Made by a program: the position numbers and the translations under genes. Source: CAYGJN01 sp964350135 (lineage in GTDB: Bacteria; Bdellovibrionota; Bacteriovoracia; Bacteriovoracales; Bacteriovoracaceae). From it: 18,388 nucleotides of DNA. Numbering within the stretch: position 1 is the first letter of the stretch; each line of letters opens with the position of its first letter. Under the pieces are notes generated by a model. That model was given only the letters and a program-made list of their open reading frames with translations, searched no databases and was not told where the DNA came from. This document shows positions 7,309 through 14,260 of the stretch, piece by piece. The stretch is taken from the NCBI GenBank assembly GCA_964350135.1, contig CAYGJN010000052.1, forward strand, positions 1-18,388, in the 5' to 3' direction.

Positions 7309-8162
7309 GATTTATAAAGAATTTCAAATAATGAATTTTTAAGAAACTCAAAATAATTTTTCCGATAGCTTTCAGATTCATTATGAATTTCGTGCCAAGC
7401 TCCCTCATAAGGGTTCAAAACAATAGTTTTTTCTATAGTACTAAAATACTCATTGATAGCATCAGGATCTATAATTGTATCACTTGTCCCATAAACACAA
7501 TCTCCTGCACATTTGAGTCTTAAAGGTTTAGAAAATACATCCCTCATGGCAAGTACCATTTCAAGTAGGAGTTTCGAGTGAATCTTTAAACAATTATTAG
7601 GATCTTCTAAATAATCTCTGTAAATATTTGGGTTATGGGAAAGTCTTCTTAAATCAACCAGTCCTCCAAGCTCAACAGAAATTGGTTGTGAGCTAAGAAA
7701 GTTAAAAATACTCCTTGGAGCATATTTTACAAAGCTACCCATTAGGCCTGGCACACTAATAGAGGGCGAACTTAAAAAGATCTTCTCTGGATAATTTTCA
7801 GCGTTGGCAATCTTTTGCAAATAACCTGCTGTAATTAAAGCTCCCATAGAATGCCCAAATAAAATATAACGCTTTAAATTGTATTGTTCCCGCAACATAT
7901 TAAGGATCTCATCAAGATCATTATAAAAATCACTAAATGAATCAACGTAGGCTCTTCTTCCGCTACTTTTTCCATGCCCCCTTAGGTCATAAAGTAAAAT
8001 ATTAAAATCTCTTGCAAAGAGATTCATAAGATAATTGTGCCGGCCCATATGTTCGCCGATGCCATGAGTAGCTATAAGCCAAACAGGAGAATCAACTTCC
8101 TTTACTTGAACATGTAGATCAACTTTATCTCTAAGGGTTAAAAACTTGCTCTCTGTTAACAT
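7305..8162 (-). CDS. Alpha/beta hydrolase, lysophospholipase / monoacylglycerol lipase-like
   Basis: Probable cytosolic serine esterase or lipase acting on monoacylglycerols or lysophospholipids. The 285-residue protein has no signal peptide. The oxyanion-region motif HGIGEHMGRH lies at 34-43, and DLRGHGKSSG at 59-68. The nucleophile elbow is GHSMG (Ser105). The likely acid is Asp228 in YGTSDTIID and the base His257 in GAWHEIHNE. The HGxGEHxGR and HExHNE motifs are typical of bacterial monoglyceride lipases and PldB-type proteins; the substrate is inferred. ATG at 8162 is preceded by a purine-rich AGGGAGAAAAGAGAA stretch. It overlaps the M48 gene at the 3' ends and is divergent from the 128-aa gene. 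Confidence 0.88.
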   Translation of the reverse strand: MLTESKFLTLRDKVDLHVQVKEVDSPVWLIATHGIGEHMGRHNYLMNLFARDFNILLYDLRGHGKSSGRRAYVDSFSDFYNDLDEILNMLREQYNLKRYILFGHSMGALITAGYLQKIANAENYPEKIFLSSPSISVPGLMGSFVKYAPRSIFNFLSSQPISVELGGLVDLRRLSHNPNIYRDYLEDPNNCLKIHSKLLLEMVLAMRDVFSKPLRLKCAGDCVYGTSDTIIDPDAINEYFSTIEKTIVLNPYEGAWHEIHNESESYRKNYFEFLKNSLFEILYKS

Positions 8163-8245
8163 TTCTCTCTTTTCTCCCTAATATATAATGAAAAGAATAA
8201 ATCAATTCTAGTCGCTTTAAAGCTAAAACTGAAGGGTAATTATTT

Positions 8246-8632
8246 ATGGATCAATACTGTCCCGTTTGCTTCAACAAAACACTGGTTGTTGCTCAATCTG
8301 GTCTCGTGAACGTTATCGTTAATGGTATGCAAATGGATGCAGGGCGGATTTTATTTAACGCAGGACAATTCGGAAAAACGATTAAAGAAGACTTAGCAAA
8401 AAAACTTGCTGAGTTTTTTGAGTGGTATAGCAAATTTCAAAACAAACAAGCAATTAAAGAGCTTCACCTTGTCTCCACTTCTTTTAAATGCCTCAATGGT
8501 TGCAAGATCGGTAATCAAAATATGTCAGTGATCGATCATCTAATCACTAGAAAAGAAATTCTTCAAATACTAAGTGAAGCTAGTGAAAAATTTGGAATTA
8601 AAATTGATCTTAAAGAAGAAAATATTAATTAG
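8246..8632 (+). CDS. Small cytoplasmic protein with CPVC and CLNGC (possible zinc site)
   Basis: Unrecognised 128-residue protein without signal peptide. CPVC near the N-terminus (Cys5, Cys8) and CLNGC (Cys82, Cys86) give four Cys in pairs that could hold one zinc or an Fe-S cluster, like a split zinc ribbon. Between them is a predicted beta part followed by a helix (EDLAKKLAEFFEWYSKF). The C-terminus is helical and charged. ATG at 8246 has AAGGG 9 nt upstream, and a TATAAT at 8184-8189 may be its -10, although no good -35 precedes it. The 3' end overlaps the convergent exported hydrolase gene by 8 nt. Function is unknown. Confidence 0.72.
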   Translation: MDQYCPVCFNKTLVVAQSGLVNVIVNGMQMDAGRILFNAGQFGKTIKEDLAKKLAEFFEWYSKFQNKQAIKELHLVSTSFKCLNGCKIGNQNMSVIDHLITRKEILQILSEASEKFGIKIDLKEENIN

Positions 8633-9845
8633 AGTACGAAAGTGCTAGGAATTTTTCAAACCATTCTGAAGATCTAAACCCAAAATGCCCGCCATAAGGT
8701 AGATTAATAATTGAATTATTATTCTCCTCCCAAACACCATCATGATTTATAAAATCATCTTGAGAAGTTAAAATCCTTACCCTTCTAATATCTAACTCTT
8801 GGGCCTTGTTTATCCAGTAATTTAAATTCCCTTGTTCTGAGCGAAGTTTAGAAAGAACTTCCGGAGCATTCTCTTCTAAATGAGTTGTAAAGCGAAGTGA
8901 CTTTCTCCAATCTCTGTACTGAGAGGAAAAAACACCATAGATAAGTCCTGGAATAAAATCGAGCCCAGCACCTTTTACATAACTTTTTAATGTGTCAACA
9001 AGTGAGGAATGAAACCCCACATAGACAGAAAGATATCTTGCAATAGCAAGTTCATTATCACTAATTTCATCACTTCCCTTGGCCCTACAAAGACCTAATA
9101 CAGCAAATGGATAAGAGAGCAAATAATTAATTTTATAAAATGAGCTGGTCTCGTTCATAAGATCATCAATTTTGCTAAGTGAATCCCCCATATGGTAAGG
9201 AGGACTAATCAAAGTAAAATCTTTTAAAAATGGAGATCTACTTTTAGCGTCTATATAAGAAAGAATCGATGAAACAAATGCTCCATAACTCACACCAAGA
9301 ACTCTAATATTTCTAACTTTAATATTAAATTTATTTCCAAACTTTAATGCAGATTTTAAAGCTTCATGTATAGCATATGCTTCGCTTTCAAAATCTCCTG
9401 GCAGGTAAGTAGGACTTCCACTTACAACATTTGATCCCCAGGGGTTAGGAAAAGCTAAAATATTATGACCTTGGTTAAAAATAATACTTGAAAGCCTTCT
9501 TACTTGCCTATCATCTACATTATTAAACGCACCCGGAATGATCACGACCAAATCTCTTCTTTTTGAAAATGCGTCATGATGTAGTCCAAAACGAGATTGA
9601 ATTTTTCCTTTAGTATAATAAGGATTATTTAGGCCAACTTTAAAAGAAAACTGTGGTGAAAAAACCTTATTATCTCTGGGCTCAGTGCATGACCCCCATA
9701 CTGAAGTTACATAGGGATTTTTAAGAGGAAGCTCAAAATTGTGAGAATGATCTCTCACGGCCTGCTCCCAAGGGGCCATTCTAGGTAATGGAGTATGAGC
9801 AAAACAAGCAAATGCTAAGCTAAATATAATAATACCGTACTTCAA
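8625..9845 (-). CDS. Exported alpha/beta hydrolase
   Basis: Predicted periplasmic or secreted serine hydrolase of 406 residues. The signal peptide is MKYGIIIFSLAFACFA, with cleavage likely before HTP. The fold shows as DLVVIIPGAFN at 98-108 (oxyanion strand), GVSYG nucleophile elbow (Ser186), TSQDDFINH with Asp363/364 as the acid, and GGHFGF with His387 as the base. The last motif is like that of YheT-type hydrolases, but the N-terminal 90 residues and export are not typical of that family. The start is TTG with AAGGGG 7 nt upstream. A 12-bp inverted repeat lies 55-82 nt upstream, towards the divergent regulator gene. The substrate is not predictable; an ester or lipid is plausible. Confidence 0.83.
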   Translation of the reverse strand: MKYGIIIFSLAFACFAHTPLPRMAPWEQAVRDHSHNFELPLKNPYVTSVWGSCTEPRDNKVFSPQFSFKVGLNNPYYTKGKIQSRFGLHHDAFSKRRDLVVIIPGAFNNVDDRQVRRLSSIIFNQGHNILAFPNPWGSNVVSGSPTYLPGDFESEAYAIHEALKSALKFGNKFNIKVRNIRVLGVSYGAFVSSILSYIDAKSRSPFLKDFTLISPPYHMGDSLSKIDDLMNETSSFYKINYLLSYPFAVLGLCRAKGSDEISDNELAIARYLSVYVGFHSSLVDTLKSYVKGAGLDFIPGLIYGVFSSQYRDWRKSLRFTTHLEENAPEVLSKLRSEQGNLNYWINKAQELDIRRVRILTSQDDFINHDGVWEENNNSIINLPYGGHFGFRSSEWFEKFLALSYSN

Positions 9846-9899
9846 ATAAATTCCCCTTAGTACCAGCCTATTACTCTCAGAAAAAAAAGTCTATAAACC

Positions 9900-9927
9900 A
9901 ATTTATGAAACGCTTGTTTCATAAATT
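9900..9927. promoter_or_regulatory. 12-bp perfect inverted repeat, probable operator
   Basis: AATTTATGAAAC (9900-9911) and GTTTCATAAATT (9916-9927) are perfectly complementary around the 4-nt spacer GCTT. It sits in the 212-bp divergent space between the exported hydrolase (TTG 9845) and the regulator gene (ATG 10058). No T-run directly follows on either strand, so a terminator is unlikely. A shorter related symmetry, ATGAA-A-TTCAT, occurs at 9976-9986. Binding by the neighbouring regulator is a guess; nothing else is obvious in the rest of this gap. Confidence 0.55.
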
Positions 9928-10057
9928 CCTGACCGGTTTTGTCCTGAAACACCTTGTCGAAAAACTAAAAAGCTAATGAAATTCATCTATAACAAATTTG
10001 CTTACTTATTTATGTTTTTAACTAGGTTTAATTTAAATATTAGGCATGGAGGTTTAG

Positions 10058-10696
10058 ATGAGAAATATTTGGGTATTAACGGATCAAGAGAACACTATAA
10101 GATTCTTATGGGCCCTTAAAGACCATAGCGTTCTTTTTCTAAAAAATGCAGACGATCTAATTAAAAAACTTAAGGATCAATCTCCTGATATTATTTTTGC
10201 CGACTCCCTCCAACTTCTCATGCATGCAAATGTACTTAAAGAAAATATGAAAAAAGATATTCAGCTTATTATTACTTCAAGACAGGAGTCGGAAGAGCTA
10301 TGGGATTTTTTCAAAGAAGTTGAGCCTGAAGATATTATGCTAGGACAATTAACCGAAGAGCATATTTCTGCCAAAATAGCTTGCTGTCATAAAAGAAGTG
10401 CTAAGATTATTCCTATTCCCAAACAGATTCATCATTCTTTGAGTAATTTGCTAACAAAAAAAGAGAGAAAAATTTTAGAATATCTTATTGAAACACCTGG
10501 TATTTATATATCTAAAGATAAAATCACAACACAAGTCTGGGGGGAAACTATTGTTTGCCCTAAAACAATTGAAGTTCATATTTCAAATATTAGAAAAAAA
10601 ATTCGACCACTTAAAATGGAAATTGATTATTCCAGCACAAGAGGATTTTGCTTAATATCAAGAGAAAGTGGGAATTTAAGGCCTACTACACTCTGA
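10058..10696 (+). CDS. OmpR/PhoB-type DNA-binding regulator with degenerate receiver domain
   Basis: Transcription regulator of 212 residues. Residues 132-200 form an OmpR-type winged helix: LTKKERKILEYLIETPG, the SKDKITTQVWGE helix, the recognition helix CPKTIEVHISNIRKKI, and the wing YSSTRGFCLI. The N-terminal 115 residues resemble a response-regulator receiver in length and strand pattern but are degenerate. The acidic pair is reduced to Asp9, Asp49 (PDIIFADS) sits where the phosphoacceptor is expected, Thr73 is kept, and the conserved Lys near 96 is replaced (MLGQLT). Phosphorylation-independent action is therefore possible. ATG at 10058 has GGAGG 5 nt upstream. No histidine kinase is nearby. 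It is divergent from the exported hydrolase with an inverted repeat between, and is upstream of the carboxypeptidase gene. Confidence 0.85.
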   Translation: MRNIWVLTDQENTIRFLWALKDHSVLFLKNADDLIKKLKDQSPDIIFADSLQLLMHANVLKENMKKDIQLIITSRQESEELWDFFKEVEPEDIMLGQLTEEHISAKIACCHKRSAKIIPIPKQIHHSLSNLLTKKERKILEYLIETPGIYISKDKITTQVWGETIVCPKTIEVHISNIRKKIRPLKMEIDYSSTRGFCLISRESGNLRPTTL

Positions 10697-10812
10697 TTTC
10701 TTAAAAACTATTACCTTCTTTAGTTTTAACGCAACACCAATACGGAAAAAGCTAGACTCTATTGCTTAGATTTGCTTTTCTTTTGTAAGCGAATTTTATC
10801 TTGGAGGAATTT

Positions 10813-11682
10813 ATGTATAAATTAATAGCAATAATGCTTGTCTTTAGTATTACTGCATTTGGACATTTTAGAAAAAATGAAGAGAGCTCAAGAAGTGATT
10901 CTGGAATATTTGGTCCTGAGTATGCACAGATCCAGCAAACAATGCAAAACCTAGTAGATCTTTACCCAGATAAAGTTGAACTAATCACTCTTGGCCAAAC
11001 TGTTAAAGGAATTGATCAGCAAGGGATTATAATAAGCAAAAATTCAGGTCCAAAAAACTTATTTGTTATTACTGGTGCAACTCACGGAAATGAATATCTA
11101 AATATTGTAGATCGCCTTATGAGTGAACTGGTAAAAACTGAACATTCTGAATACAATGATTTTTTAAATAATGATGGCGCTTATCTTGTTATTCCTGTTT
11201 TAAACCCTGATGGTTATGATTCAAGAAGAAGAAGTAATGCTAACGGAGCTGATCTTAATAGAGACTTCCCTATTGAGCCAGCAAGCCACGATGGACTTGT
11301 TCAGCCTGAATCAAGAAATCTTGTAAGCTTTCTATCAGATTATACTGCTAGTACTGGTGCTCAAGTGAAGTTAGTTGTGGACTATCATTGCTGTAATGGA
11401 TCTCTTCTTTATCCATTTGCCTACACAAGCACCAAAATTGATGATCAAGATTTAAATGCTCACCAAAGAGTTGGTGCTATGATGGAAACTTATTTCCCTG
11501 GTTACGCATATGGTATTACTGGCGAAATTTTAGGTTATTACCCACTTGGTACAACTAAAGACTATTGGTATCTTACTTACAATGCACTCGCTTTTACTTT
11601 TGAAGGTGCATGGAGAAAAGAAAAGAACAAGTTTTCTAACCATCTCAATTGGTGGAAAGAACTAAGCTCTACATTTAATTAA
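10813..11682 (+). CDS. Exported M14 zinc carboxypeptidase
   Basis: Predicted secreted or periplasmic metallocarboxypeptidase of 289 residues that should remove C-terminal residues from peptides, or act on peptidoglycan peptides. A short signal peptide (MYKLIAIMLVFSITAFG) opens the protein. Zinc ligands are His91 and Glu94 in THGNEY and His192 in VDYHCC. NRDFP contains Arg150, expected to bind the substrate carboxylate, and Glu264 in FTFEGAWR is the catalytic acid/base. NPDGYDSRRR is also typical of M14. The frame is open from a TTG at 10801, but that codon is part of the ribosome site (TTGGAGG); ATG at 10813 is correct. It follows the regulator by 116 bp and is ended by the 11687-11719 hairpin. 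Confidence 0.93.
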   Translation: MYKLIAIMLVFSITAFGHFRKNEESSRSDSGIFGPEYAQIQQTMQNLVDLYPDKVELITLGQTVKGIDQQGIIISKNSGPKNLFVITGATHGNEYLNIVDRLMSELVKTEHSEYNDFLNNDGAYLVIPVLNPDGYDSRRRSNANGADLNRDFPIEPASHDGLVQPESRNLVSFLSDYTASTGAQVKLVVDYHCCNGSLLYPFAYTSTKIDDQDLNAHQRVGAMMETYFPGYAYGITGEILGYYPLGTTKDYWYLTYNALAFTFEGAWRKEKNKFSNHLNWWKELSSTFN

Positions 11683-11686
11683 TTGT

Positions 11687-11719
11687 AAGAAGAGGATTCT
11701 TTTAAAGAATCCTCTTCTT
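11687..11719. terminator. Strong, probably bidirectional intrinsic terminator
   Basis: AAGAAGAGGATTCT (11687-11700) pairs perfectly with AGAATCCTCTTCTT (11706-11719) around a 5-nt loop, giving a 14-bp stem. It begins 4 nt after the carboxypeptidase stop and sits 3 nt before the end of the convergent small gene. The plus-strand tail is TATTTA after TTCTT; T-tracts are weak on both sides, but the position and stem fit a shared terminator. Confidence 0.8.
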
Positions 11720-11722
11720 TAT

Positions 11723-12007
11723 TTACCAGCAAATACGCTTTTCATTCATTTTATCTTCACAGCGCTCTTTTGCATTATGTCCACCAAAACCGCCTATTCC
11801 ACTAATTAATTTTTCAGTTTCTTTGCCTGTATCAAGATCAACAATGATTAGATGAGCATAGTATGAATCGCTAAACCATCCCGTCTTACATTCACAATAA
11901 GTTATTTTTTGTCCTCCATGCCCATTTCCCTTACCGCATTCTGATTCTGGGTGCGAAAAAGCTGAAGTCATTACTGTTGCGAGAAAAAATACTTTTAAAA
12001 ATTTCAT
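11723..12007 (-). CDS. Small exported cysteine-containing protein, unknown function
   Basis: Unrecognised 94-residue protein with a signal peptide (MKFLKVFFLATVMTSAFS, cleavage likely before HPE). The mature part of about 76 residues holds five Cys (24, 38, 40, 83, 93). It also has Gly-rich stretches (CGKGNGHGG and GIGGFGGHN) and ends in ICW. Disulfides in the periplasm or outside are plausible, with one Cys left over or used for dimers. ATG at 12007 has AGGAG 5 nt upstream. It is separated by 110 bp from the larger exported-protein operon on the same strand and faces the carboxypeptidase gene across a hairpin. Function is unknown. Confidence 0.75.
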   Translation of the reverse strand: MKFLKVFFLATVMTSAFSHPESECGKGNGHGGQKITYCECKTGWFSDSYYAHLIIVDLDTGKETEKLISGIGGFGGHNAKERCEDKMNEKRICW

Positions 12008-12117
12008 GGGTTCTCCTATGGTTAAACTCCCAGAGAAAAACTACCAAATAGAATTATTTTTAGAACTGCCAAGAGATCCCGAAACCTAGAAAAACAATGA
12101 ACTTTTTACAATTTGAG

Positions 12118-13014
12118 TTATTGAAATAAAAGAGAAGAGTTCATAAGCCGGTCTTTTTTGTTTAAAACAAAGGCGTCACCTCTTTCAACCAACCTTTCAG
12201 CTTCTTCTAAGAGTTTGTTATCAGATCCTTTAAAGTTTTGTCCTAACATAACTCCGATTGAATTATTAAGAAAATCCATATAGGTATTCATTTTTTGGCT
12301 ATGAGTAAGTCCTTCAAACAAATCCTCTGAGTCAATATTTTTATCTCTTACCTCTCTAAGTGCAAGTATACAAAGTGCAGCTTCAGCACCTAAATGCTTA
12401 GATAAAAGAGCAGACCAAGCAATATGTCTATGAACATCATTAAGCCCTTTATCTAAAAATCCTATAAGTCGCTGAAGTTTTTGACTAAACTGACCAGTTT
12501 CTTCTTTCCTATATTTTTCATCAAAATAACGAAAACGAAATGGGATACTTAAAAAAGCTTTTGAACCTGCAGCAAGTGTAAAATGAGAAAGCCTTGGCAA
12601 AGACTCTTTGGTTAAAAGCTCAATATCTGACATCTTTGCAGGAGCAATATATTCGGCCACAAAAGCGTTAATCGGATTTTTAAACAGAGTGATTTCTTGG
12701 TTAAGCTTCAGGAGATCATTAGTCACAATATTTAAATCTGGGTTTACCCACCATTTAATATCGCCCTTAACTGCTGGCCTACTATTAACAAGGGAGTATA
12801 GTTCATTATAGCCTTGTTTATGAGCACGCTTGCACAACTGAACTAGATCGTTAGCTATTTGAAGTTTTTTAACCTCTTCAAGCTCAAAGACCAACCTATT
12901 AATACTTTCCAAATCAAAAATGATTTCAGGATGGCAATTTTCACCAGTTAAAGAGCTTGCCTTTAAAAGACCAAAATTAAAAGTTGCAAGTAATAGAAGA
13001 AAGATCTTGATCAT
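12118..13014 (-). CDS. Exported helical protein with DUF6973-like motifs
   Basis: Predicted exported protein of 298 residues and last gene of the four-gene cluster. The signal peptide is about residues 1-20 (MIKIFLLLLATFNFGLLKAS). The C-terminal half carries LNDVHRHIAWSALLSKHLG (191-209), Glu221 in LREVRD, and MDFLNNSIGVMLG (246-258). This recalls the domain I remember as DUF6973, with motifs like DAFRHAyWnAL, then HE, then MDlhNNavGr, though the HE and first motifs are altered here. The relation is by memory and not confirmed. That domain occurs in secreted and polymorphic-toxin-like proteins, but catalytic activity is not established. It starts 3 nt after the 413-aa gene with only a weak GGAA ribosome site, so coupling is likely. 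No terminator was seen downstream. Confidence 0.78.
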   Translation of the reverse strand: MIKIFLLLLATFNFGLLKASSLTGENCHPEIIFDLESINRLVFELEEVKKLQIANDLVQLCKRAHKQGYNELYSLVNSRPAVKGDIKWWVNPDLNIVTNDLLKLNQEITLFKNPINAFVAEYIAPAKMSDIELLTKESLPRLSHFTLAAGSKAFLSIPFRFRYFDEKYRKEETGQFSQKLQRLIGFLDKGLNDVHRHIAWSALLSKHLGAEAALCILALREVRDKNIDSEDLFEGLTHSQKMNTYMDFLNNSIGVMLGQNFKGSDNKLLEEAERLVERGDAFVLNKKDRLMNSSLLFQ

Positions 13015-13017
13015 AAA

Positions 13018-14259
13018 TTACTGTGTTCCAATACGAACTCCCATCACATAAATATTATCACTTCTACCGTTAATAATGACTTTGTCCCCTGGAAGATTTT
13101 CAAAATCTAGAGGAGGAGTTGCTGTATAAAACCCTTCAGGGCCAACATTTTCATTACGAGAGAACCAAACAACGGATCCATCACTTCTTTGAACACCCAT
13201 GGAAAGTTTTCCCCAGCCTTTAGTACCAAACCCACCATCATCGTTTTGATAATCCACATTATTATGTAGATCACCTGCGGAAACTTCTATTGAGACAATA
13301 TTCTCACCATTGTTAATAGGATAAATTAAACTTGGTTTGCTATAACTTCCTATAACTTCGGCCTTAGGATAAATACCATAGCCTGTTTTCTTTTCACCAT
13401 AAGATCTTCCGCTTAATGTTTCAGGGTCACCGAAATTGAGTCCAGGTGTAAAAATATGAATATCGTATTTAGAGGCTTTTTCAGGAAGAACGCAAAAATT
13501 TAATTGATTTATAATAGTATGATCACTTCCACTTCCTCTAAGCTTAATTCCATCTGGGGCAATCTTAAAAAGCCTGTCTCCACCCTTTACTAGTCGATTT
13601 CCAACCTTTGGCCATTCATAAAGATTGTCATATTCTGGGCTATGACTAATTTCAGCATACTTAGCACCATGGCCACCACTACTCGATCCGGCCCAATAGC
13701 GCCAACTGCCGTCTTCATCATGGACGTAGACAGAGGTCATCCCTGGTACATCATCATATTCTGTTTTCTTGTTCCACCCTGTTTCTGTTGATGGGTCTTG
13801 TCTATGAGCAAGTACTAAGTATGACATATTTCGTCCTCTTAAATGCTCCGGCACTGCTAAGTAAATATGCTCACCTGGATTAATTTTTTTATCCCCAACT
13901 TTATAAGTAGCACAACTTGAAGTCTGCTCAGAAGGAGTTGTAAGAATACCTTTTATAAGATCATTAGCGATTCCATCACTAGCTATAATTTTGTTTAATC
14001 TTTCTTCGCCCGATTCTGTTTTAGGTATTACTCTTGGCTCAAGATCAATAACACCAGGCTCAACTCCAATAGTATCTTTTTCATCAACGAGCCCAAGGCG
14101 GTTTTTAAGATAATCAACTAGGTCTTTAACATAATCAACTAGTATAGCTAGAACAGTAGGTTCTTTATTAAGCTCTGCACATTTTTGTAATGCAATATCG
14201 TTAGCACTAATTGAAAGAGTAAAGATTGCTAAAACAAACATCAATAAATAATTTTTCAT
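13018..14259 (-). CDS. Exported beta-rich protein, unknown function
   Basis: Unrecognised 413-residue protein with a signal peptide (about residues 1-19, ending SISA). Residues 20-110 are helical and charged. From about 115 the protein is beta-rich and Gly/Asn/Ser-rich, with short motifs such as GSWRYWAGSSSGGHG (184-198), FTPGLNFGDPETLSG (270-284) and GGFGTKGWGKLSMGVQRSDG (342-361). It looks like one or two beta-sandwich or lectin-like domains, without a known catalytic motif. Mature Cys are 27, 116 and 256. ATG at 14259 has AGGAC 6 nt upstream, and only 1 nt separates it from the stop of the 1043-aa gene, so the two are coupled. A carbohydrate- or surface-binding role would be a guess. Confidence 0.78.
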   Translation of the reverse strand: MKNYLLMFVLAIFTLSISANDIALQKCAELNKEPTVLAILVDYVKDLVDYLKNRLGLVDEKDTIGVEPGVIDLEPRVIPKTESGEERLNKIIASDGIANDLIKGILTTPSEQTSSCATYKVGDKKINPGEHIYLAVPEHLRGRNMSYLVLAHRQDPSTETGWNKKTEYDDVPGMTSVYVHDEDGSWRYWAGSSSGGHGAKYAEISHSPEYDNLYEWPKVGNRLVKGGDRLFKIAPDGIKLRGSGSDHTIINQLNFCVLPEKASKYDIHIFTPGLNFGDPETLSGRSYGEKKTGYGIYPKAEVIGSYSKPSLIYPINNGENIVSIEVSAGDLHNNVDYQNDDGGFGTKGWGKLSMGVQRSDGSVVWFSRNENVGPEGFYTATPPLDFENLPGDKVIINGRSDNIYVMGVRIGTQ

Positions 14260-14260
14260 A

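Noticed and set aside
8184..8189. TATAAT as a full promoter for the 128-aa gene
   Set aside because: No acceptable -35 is found at 16-18 nt spacing, so it is mentioned only in the gene entry.
9881..9927. Inverted repeat plus T-run as a terminator on the minus strand
   Set aside because: The T8 run lies about 11 nt beyond the stem and there is no upstream minus-strand gene to terminate; an operator fits the divergent position better.
10701..10729. Possible terminator after the regulator gene (AAAACTA / TAGTTTT)
   Set aside because: The stem is only 7 bp of mostly A-T pairs with a 10-nt loop and no T-run, so it is too weak to call.
10801..10812. TTG start for the M14 carboxypeptidase
   Set aside because: The TTGGAGG stretch is the ribosome binding site of the ATG at 10813, and the signal peptide begins properly there.
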